A stretch of DNA of 64,000 bases from CAJXYS01 sp913063035 (GCF_050586465.1 NZ_JBOCEG010000005.1:310001-374000), one strand, 5' to 3'. Counted from the stretch's first letter, positions 45,067-54,232 are shown. Numbers and translations are program-made. The notes: generated from the sequence alone by a model not told the origin.

Positions 45067-46152
45067 ATGTATAGGGTCCGAATGCGACAGGTTTTTGCCG
45101 AACTGGCCCGCAAGATGGGCGTCATCCTTGTTTCAATGTTTTTCGCAGGGGCGTACGCCGTGCCGTCTTTCGCGCAAGCGGATCTGGCGCAACCGGAGAT
45201 ACACGCCATGGAATTTCCCTTTTTCACGCTGCGCAACCGCACGGGATCACTGGAGCCGGAAAAAATCTACGGGAGCGAGCGAAGTGATCTGAAAGCCGGC
45301 CTGTGCCGGGTCGAAGAGCTCGACCTCGGGGTGCTTTCGCCGCTCGCCGACGTCGCGCCGAACTTCATGCGCGAAGAGTTGCTGCGCGTGGAGGACGTCT
45401 GGGAAAAGGAAAGCGCTGTCATTCTTGACGGGCTTGAAGCCACGGCGGGGGCGCGCGGGCCCGCGCTTTTCGTGCATGGCTACTACATCGGGTTTGAGAA
45501 AGGCTGCCGCCGCGCGGCGCTTCTTCAGCAGAACGCGGATCTCGCGGGGCGGTTCCTGTGGTTCAGCTGGCCCTCGGACGGCTCGGCCGCTTACTACACC
45601 CATGACGAGTCCGACCTGTACTGGAGTGTCCCCGATCTCGCGGACACGATCATCGAGCTGGTGCGCCGATTCGGCGAAGGCGCGGTTGACTTGATCGGTC
45701 ACAGCCTCGGGGCGCGTGGCGTGGTTCTGGCCTTGTACGAGGTGGCCAACAGGCAGCCGAACATCGAACTCGGACATATCGTGCTTCTGGCACCGGATAT
45801 GGATTTCGAGATCTTCGCGCGCATGCTTCCTCGCATTGAACCCGTTGCGAAAAGTATCTCCGTTTATGCCGCAAGCGGGGACAGGCCCCTGGCCCTTTCC
45901 AGGCAACTCCACGGTTATGCGCGGCTTGGACAGTCAGGCAACGACGTCTCCAGGATCCCGGGCGTCGAGGTGATCGATCTCAGCGACCTGCCCAGCGACG
46001 GTCCGACGGGGCATCTTTACCATATCTACAGTCCCGACGTCGGCGCGGACCTGCGGCAGCTTCTAAACGAGGGGAAGCCGGCCGAGACGCGCGGCGGCCT
46101 GGTGGCGAAAGGTGCCAATCTGTGGCACCTGAAGCCGGGCGCACGGGACTGA
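45067..46152 (+). CDS. Secreted alpha/beta hydrolase (DUF900-like)
   Basis: A 361-residue protein. A signal peptide is evident from MRQVFAELARKMG to about FAQA, so it acts in the periplasm or outside. The hydrolase part shows FVHGYYIGFE (oxyanion region), RFLWFSWPSDGSA and the nucleophile motif LIGHSLGARGV. DUF900 proteins share this layout and are predicted lipase- or esterase-like enzymes. ATG 45067 is chosen; ATG 45082 is an alternative that gives the same signal peptide. Confidence 0.8.
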   Translation: MYRVRMRQVFAELARKMGVILVSMFFAGAYAVPSFAQADLAQPEIHAMEFPFFTLRNRTGSLEPEKIYGSERSDLKAGLCRVEELDLGVLSPLADVAPNFMREELLRVEDVWEKESAVILDGLEATAGARGPALFVHGYYIGFEKGCRRAALLQQNADLAGRFLWFSWPSDGSAAYYTHDESDLYWSVPDLADTIIELVRRFGEGAVDLIGHSLGARGVVLALYEVANRQPNIELGHIVLLAPDMDFEIFARMLPRIEPVAKSISVYAASGDRPLALSRQLHGYARLGQSGNDVSRIPGVEVIDLSDLPSDGPTGHLYHIYSPDVGADLRQLLNEGKPAETRGGLVAKGANLWHLKPGARD

Positions 46153-46163
46153 TTGTGCCGCGA

Positions 46164-46662
46164 TCAGTGGATGATGTATTTGACAACCGACAGCACAGCG
46201 CCAATCCCGCCGACGAAGAACGCCCCAAGGATTGCCGGGACAACGCGATGATCCAGAACCCAGCCCGCCCGCGCGCCCAGCGTTGCCAGCAACGCAATGC
46301 ACAGCACATGTGACGCCAGCAACGCGGTGCCCGGCTCGATCCAGCCCATCCAAGCCGCCAGAAACAGCGCCGTGGGCAAAATTCGCCACCGCCAGGGTCG
46401 GCGTGCTGTGGCGCCAGGCTGCGCGCCAACTGTCCCGGGTCATGCGCGTCTTGGCCTCCAGCGCGTGGCCGAGAAACTCCGCGAAGGTCTTTGCCAGCGT
46501 GATAGCCAGCACCGAACCAAACAACACGACCGCCGTCTCAAGCGGCGGGGCCGGGGAACTGCCTTGTGCAAGCAGGATGCTCAGCACCATGATCGTGCCG
46601 TAAATTATCCCGAAGGCTGCGTGATCGAGGCGCTGCCAGCCCGATGTATCGGCTTGGGTCAT
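46164..46662 (-). pseudogene. Four-helix membrane protein gene with a one-base frameshift
   Basis: Two overlapping frames together encode one protein of about 165 residues. The first (MTQADTSGWQRLDHAAFG..., ATG 46662 after AAGAGA) has two hydrophobic helices and ends in nonsense after ...TPTLAV. The second continues with ALFLAAWMGWIEPGTALLA and ends ...SVVKYIIH at 46164. The shift is at the run near 46378-46383 (sense strand GCGAATTTTGCCC); removing one A joins the two parts as AILPTALFL. The total length minus one base is a whole number of codons. It is either a real broken gene or a sequencing error. No family is recognised with confidence. Confidence 0.7.
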
Positions 46663-46765
46663 CGTGTTCTCTTTTTTGTCGCTCACATCGTTTCCGGGTA
46701 TTCGTGAGGGTCCCGATACGCGGTTCATGTGAAACGCGATAGATCAAGCGTCGTTCGTCCTGATG

Positions 46766-46798
46766 GCCTGTCCCCGGAGCTTTCCGGGGATCGCAGGC
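46766..46798. other. Strong hairpin
   Basis: An 8-bp perfect stem (TCCCCGGA, loop GCTT, TCCGGGGA at 46771-46790) is flanked by a further 5-bp stem (GCCTG / CAGGC). No T-run follows on either strand. It may be an mRNA 3' structure; no transcript is clearly ended by it. Confidence 0.45.
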
Positions 46799-46980
46799 TG
46801 TTTCGTAACGGAGGCTCCGGTCCGGTTCCTGTTTTAGATTAGGCAGCCGTGGCGTGGTGCTGCAAGCGCCGTTTCCGGATTGTCCTTTTCTTGGTTTCCC
46901 TCTCACCTTCAGGACGGTCGCCGGCGAGACCCACCCCCAGCCAATCACTCCGGGATCGGTGACGGCGGTCTGCCAAGGCT

Positions 46981-47032
46981 CGCTCGGGCGGCGGAACACG
47001 TATCGCGGAGGCTTCCGCACCGTTTCGGCCAT
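46981..47032 (-). pseudogene. Remnant of an integrase gene start
   Basis: From ATG 47032 the first codons read MAETVRKPPRYVFRRP, the same start as the integrase remnant next to tRNA-Leu (58669), then the similarity stops. Only about 16 codons remain. It lies on the side of the att-like sequence away from the island, as expected if a second element once sat here. Confidence 0.6.
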
Positions 47033-47209
47033 GATGATCTCCCGCCGCGATACGGTGCCCGGGGACACGCGCATAGGACTGTCCGGAGCTGGCGTTGCAA
47101 AGTTCGGTTGCGACGACAGCATGGTCCCGAAACGGTCCCGGCACGTACGCTAGACGCCGGTTCCCGTCAGGGTCTTCGATACGTGTCGGGAAATGGTTCC
47201 CGGGAGAGG
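46981..47209. repeat. Left direct repeat of the tRNA-Leu island, with att-like end
   Basis: This 229-base stretch aligns without gaps to 58618-58846 (constant offset 11,637; about 18 differences counted by eye). Its right end, 47194-47209, matches the last 16 bases of tRNA-Leu with its CCA at 13 of 16 positions. It is therefore a decayed attachment site plus the start region of an integrase gene. Confidence 0.75.
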
Positions 47210-47653
47210 CAATCAAACAATCAAGAAAGCCATTATTTACCGGGGCGTTAACGTTGAACTCGGTTACTAAAGCGGTCCTGAAAACGGTCCTTATTTCCGG
47301 TTGCCTGAGCCCCTGGCCAATACCCCACTCCTTACAAGGCTCCAATCAGTCATCCGTTCCGCTGACGCGAAGGTCTGGTCCGGGCTAGCAAGCGTTCATT
47401 TGGTGAACCAGGGCGAACTTCGGGTCTGCGGACAGAGCGGGCATAGCCGACGAGCGTGCCCAGAGTGGCCGAAATCCGTTCGTAGCCAAACACGCTTGCA
47501 CAGCATGACCCAGATCAAGGCAGTGAAACCGACCGGATGCCTGCTCACCGAATAATTCCGACCCCGGAGCACTATATCGACGACAAATTTTCGCGATCGA
47601 TTGGCTCACCATTATCCTGATATGCTTTACGACGTCCCGGATCGGGGGAGGCC

Positions 47654-48448
47654 ATGATCGGAACGGTGAAGCCAGACTTCCTGGAGGCCGGTTCAGGAGA
47701 AACCGTGATCCTTCTTCATTCGAGCGTCGCCGGTGCCCGCCAGTGGCGAAGCTTGATGACCGTGCTCGCACATCGCTGCCACCTGGTCGCGATCAACCTT
47801 TTTGGCTACGGCAAGACCGCGCCGTGGCCGACGGAAAAACAGCAGTCACTTGAAGATCAGGCACAATTGGTTGCACCGTTTCTGCCTGCCGATGGCAGCA
47901 GCGTCTCGATTGTCGGACACTCCTTCGGCGGCAGTGTCGCGATGAAGGCGGCGGCCCTTTTCCGGGGCCAAGTTCGTCGGCTCGTTTTGATCGAACCAAA
48001 CCCGTTCTACCTTCTCGAGCAGCATGGGCGGGGCGAAGCTTTCCGCGAAGCACTCCGACTGCGGGACATCATCAAGGAGAACGGAAGCCGAGGGTCCTGG
48101 AAAACCGCCGCCGCAGAATTCGCCAATTACTGGAACGGGGAAGGCAGCTGGGAGGCCATGCCAGAAGACCGCCGAGATAAATTCATCGACGCCCTGAAGC
48201 CGAACTTCCATGAATGGGACGGCGTTATGAACGAGCACACGCCCCTTTCCGATTGGGCGAAGAGCCTCCCCGGGCAAACGACTGTCATCTCGGCGAAAGA
48301 TACTGTGCGTTCTATCGACGAAATCATCGTCCTGATGCGAGAAAACATCCCCCATTGGAGGTTCGAGCAGATTGACCGAGGCGGGCATATGGCTGCTTTG
48401 ACCAAGCCTGACCTGGTCAATCCGCTCGTTCAGCGCGCACTGATTTGA
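47654..48448 (+). CDS. Alpha/beta hydrolase
   Basis: A 264-residue soluble hydrolase. Seen are the oxyanion region LLHSSVAGARQW, the nucleophile motif IVGHSFGGSVAM (Ser in GHSFGG), an acid near VISAKDTVR and the histidine in IDRGGHMAALTKP. The layout is that of small esterases, lactonases or C-C hydrolases; the substrate is not apparent. Start ATG 47654 has a very strong GGGGGAGG site. First gene inside the island, monocistronic. Confidence 0.85.
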   Translation: MIGTVKPDFLEAGSGETVILLHSSVAGARQWRSLMTVLAHRCHLVAINLFGYGKTAPWPTEKQQSLEDQAQLVAPFLPADGSSVSIVGHSFGGSVAMKAAALFRGQVRRLVLIEPNPFYLLEQHGRGEAFREALRLRDIIKENGSRGSWKTAAAEFANYWNGEGSWEAMPEDRRDKFIDALKPNFHEWDGVMNEHTPLSDWAKSLPGQTTVISAKDTVRSIDEIIVLMRENIPHWRFEQIDRGGHMAALTKPDLVNPLVQRALI

Positions 48449-48748
48449 GATCCGGTACGGGCTCGGACCGGTCATCGATCCAATCAGGCCCAAGGTCCGC
48501 CTTGCGGACCTTCCGGACCTTCGCCGGGTCGGCTGGCGCTCTCGGCCCAATGCCGATTTCAGTGCAGGATGCAGTTAGTGGCTGGTTTCCGCCATTCCTG
48601 TATGGCTCAGACGCCCAAAACCGGACCTGGGCTCAATGCCCGGGGCCGGATTGCAACGGGTGACCGCGTCAGAAGAATTTCCGGGTATCATCGCCGAAAT
48701 CGATATATGGATGGTGTTTACCCCTGACGCGACTGCCGGAGTCCCTCT
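48449..48748. other. Intergenic region with hairpin repeat copy 1
   Basis: Holds the repeat at 48459-48515 and the promoter region of the ChaC operon. No gene seen. Confidence 0.5.
48459..48515. repeat. Intergenic hairpin repeat, copy 1
   Basis: A roughly 55-base element starting GGGCTCGGACCGGTCATCGA and ending in a palindrome AAGGTCCGC, CTT, GCGGACCTT (48492-48512). Similar copies lie at 55150 and 56365. All three are between genes and within the island. Confidence 0.8.
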
Positions 48749-49492
48749 TTGACAGACACTCACGATCCTTTCGCCCATCACCCCGAGTTGCGCGCCAGGA
48801 TCAAGAGTCCCGAGACGTCGTTCTTCCGCGATTTTACCCTCGACGGGATGATCGCCGAGCACCCGCACATGGAAGAATTCCGCGCCAAGTTTCACACGGA
48901 TGCGGAACGCGAGGCGCTCCGTGCCAAGGCTCTTGCAGGCCGTGAAGGAGATTTGTGGGTCTTCGCCTATGGTTCCCTGATGTGGGACCCGGCGCTGCGC
49001 TTCGCGGAGGTGCGCCGCGCCCATCTTGACGGGTATGCGCGGCGGTTCATGCTCAAGGATGAAGGCGCGCGCGGATCGAAAGAAGCGCCTGGCCTTATGG
49101 CCGCCCTGGACCGCGGCGAGGGCTGCGAGGGCCTGGCTTTCCGGATCCGTGAGGCGGAGGTAGGAGCCGAGACCGAGATTTTGTTTCGCCGCGAGATGAT
49201 CGGCCCGGCTTATCTGGCAAAGTTCGTAACGGTCCGTCTCGACGAAACAGAGGTCGCGGCGCTGACCTTTCTCGCGAACCATGCCTCGCCCGATATCGAC
49301 CCGCAAATCCCGCATAGCGACCAGGTGCGCCATATTGCGACCGGACATGGCATTCTGGGCAGCAATCGCGACTACCTCGTCAACGTCGTCGAGCATTTCG
49401 CCCATCTCGGCATCGAAGATCCACATTGTTCGACCCTGTTGCGCGATGTGGACGCCTATCTTGAAACCCACGCAGTGGAGCCGAGCCCATGA
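48749..49492 (+). CDS. Glutathione-specific gamma-glutamylcyclotransferase (ChaC-like)
   Basis: A 247-residue enzyme expected to split glutathione into 5-oxoproline and Cys-Gly in the cytoplasm. The substrate loop FAYGSLMWDP, the stretch GYARRFMLKDEGARGSKEAPG and the catalytic Glu in FRREMIGPAYL are all present. The start is TTG 48749 after CCGGAG; the next ATG would remove the conserved-looking N-terminus. The stop overlaps the next start (ATGA). The following gene is a dipeptidase, the enzyme class needed for Cys-Gly, so the pair makes a glutathione breakdown route. Confidence 0.88.
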   Translation: MTDTHDPFAHHPELRARIKSPETSFFRDFTLDGMIAEHPHMEEFRAKFHTDAEREALRAKALAGREGDLWVFAYGSLMWDPALRFAEVRRAHLDGYARRFMLKDEGARGSKEAPGLMAALDRGEGCEGLAFRIREAEVGAETEILFRREMIGPAYLAKFVTVRLDETEVAALTFLANHASPDIDPQIPHSDQVRHIATGHGILGSNRDYLVNVVEHFAHLGIEDPHCSTLLRDVDAYLETHAVEPSP

Positions 49493-50553
49493 GCGAACCG
49501 ATCCCGTTCTTCGACGGGCACAATGACTTTTTGTTGCGGCTCTGGAAGTCTCCAGCCCCAAGGGAAGAAACCTGGCTCGGCGCGGGCGGCGCGGGGCATC
49601 TCGACCTGGCCCGGATGAAGGCGTCCGGTTTCGCCGGCGGGCTGTTCGCGATCTTCGTGCCACCGGTATCTTCGGGTCCGCCGCCGGACTTCAAGGCGCT
49701 GATGGCTGATCCGCCCTATGCTCTGCCCATGCCACCGCCGATGGAGCACGCCACAGCACAGCCGCCAGCACTGGCGATGGCGGGGCTGCTGCACTGGATG
49801 GCGCGGGCCGCTCCCGAGGACTTCCGCGTCTGCCGCACCGTCCCCGAGATACGCACCGCCATTGCCGAGGACGCAATCGCCGGCGTCATGCATATGGAAG
49901 GGGCGGAGGCGATCGGCCCCGATCTCGACGCGCTCTACCTGTTTCACGAGATCGGGCTACGCTCGCTCGGGCCGGTCTGGAGCCGCGATACGATCTTCGG
50001 CCACGGGGTGCCCATGGCCTTTCCCGGCGGACCGGATATTGGGCCGGGCCTCACCGGCATTGGCCGAGACCTCGTGCGGTTGTGCGACGAACTCGGTGTC
50101 GTGATCGACCTGTCTCATCTCAACGAAAAGGGCTTCGACGATGTGGCGGCAATAACCTCGGCGCCGCTGGTGGCGACCCATTCCAACGCGCATGCGCTCT
50201 GCGACAGCCCGCGCAACTTGACCGATCGCCAGCTGCACATGATCCGCGAACGCAGCGGGATGGTGGGTTTTAACTTCGCCACCTTCTACCTGAATGCAGA
50301 TGGGACTGCATCGACCGACACCGGCTGGGACGTGATGCTCCGGCATCTCGACCACCTGATCTCCGAGGTCGGCGAAGATCATGTCGGACTCGGTTCGGAC
50401 TTCGATGGCTGCGTATTGCCTGACCTGATCGGTGACGTCACCGGCGTGCCGCACCTGTTCGATGCCATGCGCGCCCACGGCTACGACGACGAGCTGATCG
50501 GCAAGCTGGCGCGGGACAACTGGCTCGCCTGCCTCGAGCGGTGCCTGAAGTGA
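49489..50553 (+). CDS. Membrane dipeptidase, peptidase M19 (renal dipeptidase family)
   Basis: A 354-residue zinc dipeptidase. The metal-binding start FFDGHNDFLLRL, the bridging Glu in MHMEGAEAIGPDLD, the histidines in IDLSHLNEKGFDDV and VATHSNAHALCDSPRNLTD, and the late motif VGLGSDFDG follow the family order. No signal peptide is seen, so it is cytoplasmic. Between two ChaC-like genes, its likely substrate is Cys-Gly, though M19 enzymes also cleave D-amino-acid dipeptides. Confidence 0.92.
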   Translation: MSEPIPFFDGHNDFLLRLWKSPAPREETWLGAGGAGHLDLARMKASGFAGGLFAIFVPPVSSGPPPDFKALMADPPYALPMPPPMEHATAQPPALAMAGLLHWMARAAPEDFRVCRTVPEIRTAIAEDAIAGVMHMEGAEAIGPDLDALYLFHEIGLRSLGPVWSRDTIFGHGVPMAFPGGPDIGPGLTGIGRDLVRLCDELGVVIDLSHLNEKGFDDVAAITSAPLVATHSNAHALCDSPRNLTDRQLHMIRERSGMVGFNFATFYLNADGTASTDTGWDVMLRHLDHLISEVGEDHVGLGSDFDGCVLPDLIGDVTGVPHLFDAMRAHGYDDELIGKLARDNWLACLERCLK

Positions 50554-50555
50554 CG

Positions 50556-51311
50556 ATGGCTGCAAGTAACTCCATGCTCCGGGCCCGGAGACTTACCCGC
50601 GCTCTTGTCGACCGGCCGCCGCCCCGCTCTGACGAACGTGGACCGATCCTGCTCGATGACCCCGATCCGGACTATCACGATCGGACGGCCGCGGAGATCC
50701 TTGATCGGGGTGATCCGCCCGGCTCCGTCTGGGTCTTTGCCGCGGGCTTCCTCATCTGGAACCCGCGCATGGAGGTGGCCGAGCGCAGGACCGCTTTCCT
50801 GAAGGGTTGGCGCCGCGCCTTTTGTCTCATGGATCGCGGCTCCCGCGGATCACACGCGACGCCGGGGCTTATGATGTCGCTTGACCGCGGCGGAAATTGC
50901 ACGGGCGTTGCCTCGAGGATGGATCCGGGCGACGACGCACATGCGGCCCTCGTCAGCCTCCTTCAAAAGGAACCCCCGGTACCGCCAGAGCGCGTCGTCG
51001 CCGAAACCGACGCAGGCCCTGCGCAGGCGATCTTGTTCGCCGCGCACCCGGGGTTTTCCCTCTACAGGCCCAAGCCCGACATCGAAGAGCTTGCCGACAT
51101 GCTCGCCTCGGCGGTCGGTCATCTTGGCACGATGGCGGCGTATCTCCTGAAAACGGTCATAGAACTCGAACGGGCCGGCGTTCATGACCTCCACCTCTGG
51201 CGATTGCAGGAAATGGTGGCTGAGCGTCGCGAAAGGCTTCCGCATCAGATACCTGGGTGTCATTCGCGACCGGAGATGGGCGATCCAGTTGACCCGGGGA
51301 GACGAAGATGA
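50556..51311 (+). CDS. Second ChaC-like protein with altered substrate loop
   Basis: A 251-residue relative of the cyclotransferase two genes upstream. The general pattern is kept (VWVFAAGFLIWNPRM, GWRRAFCLMDRGSRGSHATPG, LDRGGNCTGVASRM), but the glutathione-binding YGSL loop reads AGFL, and the catalytic region reads LLQKEPPVPPE. The change of Tyr-Gly-Ser to Ala-Gly-Phe should alter binding of the gamma-glutamyl group, so it may act on another substrate or have lost activity. GTG 50541, overlapping the dipeptidase stop, is an alternative start. The stop overlaps the next gene (ATGA). Confidence 0.78.
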   Translation: MAASNSMLRARRLTRALVDRPPPRSDERGPILLDDPDPDYHDRTAAEILDRGDPPGSVWVFAAGFLIWNPRMEVAERRTAFLKGWRRAFCLMDRGSRGSHATPGLMMSLDRGGNCTGVASRMDPGDDAHAALVSLLQKEPPVPPERVVAETDAGPAQAILFAAHPGFSLYRPKPDIEELADMLASAVGHLGTMAAYLLKTVIELERAGVHDLHLWRLQEMVAERRERLPHQIPGCHSRPEMGDPVDPGRRR

Positions 51312-52171
51312 ACGAAAAGGAAGAAAACTTCTCGGGTGGGAAAGACCGCATTCCCTCCGGATTGACGGGCGACGGGGAATTCTTCGGAAGTCACGGCCAG
51401 CAGGAGCTTCAGCGACGCTCCGACTTCCTTTGGCGGATCGTCAAGGACGACCCGCGCTTCCAGAGCCATGGCCGCGCGATTGCGCTCGCGGACCCGACTG
51501 CAGAAAACGTTGCAGACCAAATAGCGGTGGCGAAACTAATTGGTGTCTGTGCGTGCGAAGCCGTACCCGAAGAAGATGTCCCTTGGCGCAGGAGAGCGCT
51601 CGAAGCCGCCGGCCTGACTACCGACTTCTACGTGGAATGGCGCGGCGAGGCCAGTGCGCTGGGTGCGGCCCGAGGCGTTCTGGAGGAGCGTCCACTGCCA
51701 ATGGACCTCACGCTGCGCGCGGTGGACGCCAACACGTCATCGGAGACGATGCAGGGTCTGGACGCGGTCACGCAGGCCTGCGAGGTGCTGCTGCCGAACG
51801 GTGCTTTCATGCGCGGCGTCCACCGGCCGTCTGTGTGCCTTTACGCGGAAGATTCTTCCGGGAGCGTGGTCGGCACCTCGGCCGCAGTTGCCGCGTTTCA
51901 CCCGGCCCATGCGCGGGCCGGCTGCGCGTGGTGGGGCATGCTGGCCACGACGCCCGATCGACGGGGAGCGGGCATTGCGCTTCATCTCGGCGCGCGCGCG
52001 CTGATCGAGATGAATGAACGCCACGGGATTGGAGAGGTATTCACCGGGGTCCGACCCGGGAACAGGCCTTCGGAGGCGCTGTGTTCCAAGCTTGGCCTCA
52101 GGCCTACAGAATTCCAGATCCTGCTGGCCATCGCACCCGAAGTTCTAGGCGCCGGCCAGGTTACGAAGTAA
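51308..52171 (+). CDS. GNAT-type acetyltransferase-like protein
   Basis: A 287-residue protein, last of the four-gene ChaC operon and coupled to it by an ATGA overlap. The C-terminal half has the GNAT pattern: a strand (AGCAWWGMLATTP), the acetyl-CoA loop (DRRGAGIALHLGARALI) and a terminal motif (VRPGNRPSEALCSKLGL). The N-terminal 130 residues are not recognised. The acceptor is unknown; a thiol, amino acid or peptide from glutathione breakdown would fit the context (inference). Confidence 0.75.
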   Translation: MNEKEENFSGGKDRIPSGLTGDGEFFGSHGQQELQRRSDFLWRIVKDDPRFQSHGRAIALADPTAENVADQIAVAKLIGVCACEAVPEEDVPWRRRALEAAGLTTDFYVEWRGEASALGAARGVLEERPLPMDLTLRAVDANTSSETMQGLDAVTQACEVLLPNGAFMRGVHRPSVCLYAEDSSGSVVGTSAAVAAFHPAHARAGCAWWGMLATTPDRRGAGIALHLGARALIEMNERHGIGEVFTGVRPGNRPSEALCSKLGLRPTEFQILLAIAPEVLGAGQVTK

Positions 52172-52531
52172 CCGTCGAACCGATGTGATCCGCGGGACGT
52201 GCTCTTTCTGGGGACGGCCTGGCCCACTGGCGCGAGGCAGGTCCCGTGCGCTGCGCGCATGGTGCGGATCACGAGGCTGACCTTGGAAAGTATGCGGCGA
52301 TCGGGAGCCAACCCGCCGTTAATGAAGAATCCCGCATTTTTTGGTAGGTCCGCCTTAGGCTCGGAGCGGTTATTGGCCGATCCTCTTCGGATGCTGGCTC
52401 AGCTTGAGAAGTCAGACGTTGTTTCACGTGTCAGCGGCTGGCCTCGGCGCCGCTTGCGCATCCACTTCTTGCAATACGGGACGTGGTGCCGAAGAGTTGC
52501 AAACACGGAAATCCAGAAGCGAAAGCCCCGT

Positions 52532-53707
52532 TTGGACCGTTTGATTGCCAATCGCTGGTTCGTGTTGTCGGTCCTGTTCGCCGGGCGTGTCGCCATGGCG
52601 TTCCAGTTTCAATCAGTTGCCGCCCTATCGCCCGCCTTCATGGCTCGTTTCGACGTCGCACTTGCCGACATCGGTCTTCTTATCGGGCTCTATCTTGCGC
52701 CTGGCCTGGCAATCGCCTTGCCGGGAGGTGCTATCGGACGTCGTTTCGGCGATCGACGGGTCATTGCGTTTGGCATGGCGCTCATGCTTGCCGGTGCACT
52801 CTCCATGATCCTTGTGCAGACATGGGAAGGGCAGATCCTTGGGCGTTTCATAGCGGGCACCGGAGGCGTGTTGCTGAACGTTCTGATGTCCAAGGTCGTG
52901 ACAGATCATTTCGCCGGGCGCGAAATCGCGACGGCCATGGGAATATTCGTGAACTCGTGGCCCGTGGGAATTGCTGCAGCTCTTCTCTTCCTGCCGCTCG
53001 TCGGCAATCCGGGTGATCCGCAGGTCGCACAAACGCTGGTGGCCGTCACGACGCTGGCTGGTTTGGTTCTGTTCCTTTTGGGAACGCGCGCCGCCGTCCA
53101 GCCCGATACGCATACTGTCGAAGCCACAAGATTGGCGGGGCCGAAGATGAAGGCCGTCATCCTCGCGGGCGCCATCTGGGGCCTGTACAATGGCGCTTTG
53201 GGTATGGTCTTCGGGTTTGGACCGGCAATGCTGGTAGAGCAGGGCTGGACCCTCGCGCGCGCCAGCGCATCAACGAGCATCGTGCTCTGGTTGGTTGCGC
53301 TCTCGCTTCCCTTGGGCGGATTTCTCGCCGACAGGTTCGGGCAGAGAGACGCAGTCATGATCCTTGGGTTTGTGGCGTTTGGACTCTGCCTCTGCGTCGC
53401 ACCGAATACGGAGCAGGTCTTGCTGCTACTTGTGCTCTTGGGTGTTTTCGCCGGGATTCCAGCCGGTCCCATCATGAGCCTGCCAGCCAGTGTTCTCGAT
53501 CCTGGCAACAGAGCGCTGGGGATGGGCGTGTTCTTCACGCTCTTCTACGTTGGTGTCGTATTCGCCCCGATAGTGGGCGGTCTGCTTTCTGACCTGTCAG
53601 GGACTGCAAAGACGACGTTCTACTTTGGGGCTGCAATGATCGCTGTGTGTTGCGTGGCGCTCGTCGCGTTCAAGAGGACCGCCAATGCGTTAAAGTCCCG
53701 GCCATGA
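52532..53707 (+). CDS. Major facilitator superfamily permease
   Basis: About 391 residues with 12 hydrophobic helices. The loop between helices 2 and 3 reads GGAIGRRFGDRRVI, and the matching loop of the second half reads GGFLADRFGQRDAVM, both standard MFS motifs. The start is unsure. The frame is open back to 52199, but codons before about 52515 do not look like protein; TTG 52532 is placed next to the first helix (NRWFVLSVLFAGRVAM) although its ribosome site is poor. Substrate unknown; it lies alone after the ChaC operon. Confidence 0.82.
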   Translation: MDRLIANRWFVLSVLFAGRVAMAFQFQSVAALSPAFMARFDVALADIGLLIGLYLAPGLAIALPGGAIGRRFGDRRVIAFGMALMLAGALSMILVQTWEGQILGRFIAGTGGVLLNVLMSKVVTDHFAGREIATAMGIFVNSWPVGIAAALLFLPLVGNPGDPQVAQTLVAVTTLAGLVLFLLGTRAAVQPDTHTVEATRLAGPKMKAVILAGAIWGLYNGALGMVFGFGPAMLVEQGWTLARASASTSIVLWLVALSLPLGGFLADRFGQRDAVMILGFVAFGLCLCVAPNTEQVLLLLVLLGVFAGIPAGPIMSLPASVLDPGNRALGMGVFFTLFYVGVVFAPIVGGLLSDLSGTAKTTFYFGAAMIAVCCVALVAFKRTANALKSRP

Positions 53708-53730
53708 TCTTCGTGGCACTGCTGTGCTAG

Positions 53731-53748
53731 CGCCCGGTTCATCGGGCG
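53731..53748 (+). terminator. Hairpin after the MFS gene
   Basis: CGCCCG, loop GTTCAT, CGGGCG starts 24 bases after the stop codon. No T-run follows, so it is a weak terminator at best. Nothing else is seen up to 53974. Confidence 0.35.
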
Positions 53749-53974
53749 AATTGCCCAGCGGAGTGGATCGCGCGCGGTAAAGCGTCTCTCGCTGTAATCA
53801 GTTTGCGACGGGCCCATCGCGGCCAGCTTGCGCAAGTTGTCACCCGCATTGTGCCGATGCGATGCAGGCCTCGACATGCCCCACGCTCACGAGATGGTGA
53901 GTGCTCACAAGGCAGCGATAATGATCTGCCCGTCTTGAGGTCGCGTAATCCACCCCCACAAGGAGGTAAATGAC

Positions 53975-54232
53975 ATGATTGACAAAAGGGTTGTTAAAAA
54001 CAGCTGGGACGCGGTTATGGATGAGTCCAAGAACCCGCTCCGCTTCTTTCCCCTGATGACGGCACACATGGTGATGCAGGTGCTCGCCTGGATGTGGAGC
54101 GCAATTTTTGCCGTGGCCGTCGGCAGCTTCATGGTTTTCGGCGTCTCCCTGGTTGCCCACGTGCTGATCATCGCGGGCCTGATAGCGACGCTCGCAGTCT
54201 TTCGCCGCGCGGAATTCCGAAACGAAATCTAG
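53975..54232 (+). CDS. Small two-helix membrane protein
   Basis: An 85-residue protein with a near-perfect ribosome site (AGGAGGT) eight bases before ATG 53975 and a proper terminator behind it, so it is a real gene. Two hydrophobic helices (about 29-50 and 53-75) separate a charged N-terminus (MIDKRVVKNSWDAVMDES) from a short charged tail. No family recognised. Confidence 0.8.
   Translation: MIDKRVVKNSWDAVMDESKNPLRFFPLMTAHMVMQVLAWMWSAIFAVAVGSFMVFGVSLVAHVLIIAGLIATLAVFRRAEFRNEI

Larger units (their letters stand above)
46663..47653. other. Gene-free stretch around the left island boundary
   Basis: No intact gene. It contains a strong hairpin (46766-46798), an integrase start remnant and a 229-bp repeat shared with the tRNA-Leu region (46981-47209). 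From 47210 to 47653 nothing recognisable is seen except the strong ribosome site (GGGGGAGG) of the next gene. Confidence 0.6.

Noticed and set aside
52199..52531. N-terminal extension of the MFS permease
   Set aside because: The translation has no membrane helix and looks like random reading of intergenic DNA; MFS proteins of this type begin close to the first helix.
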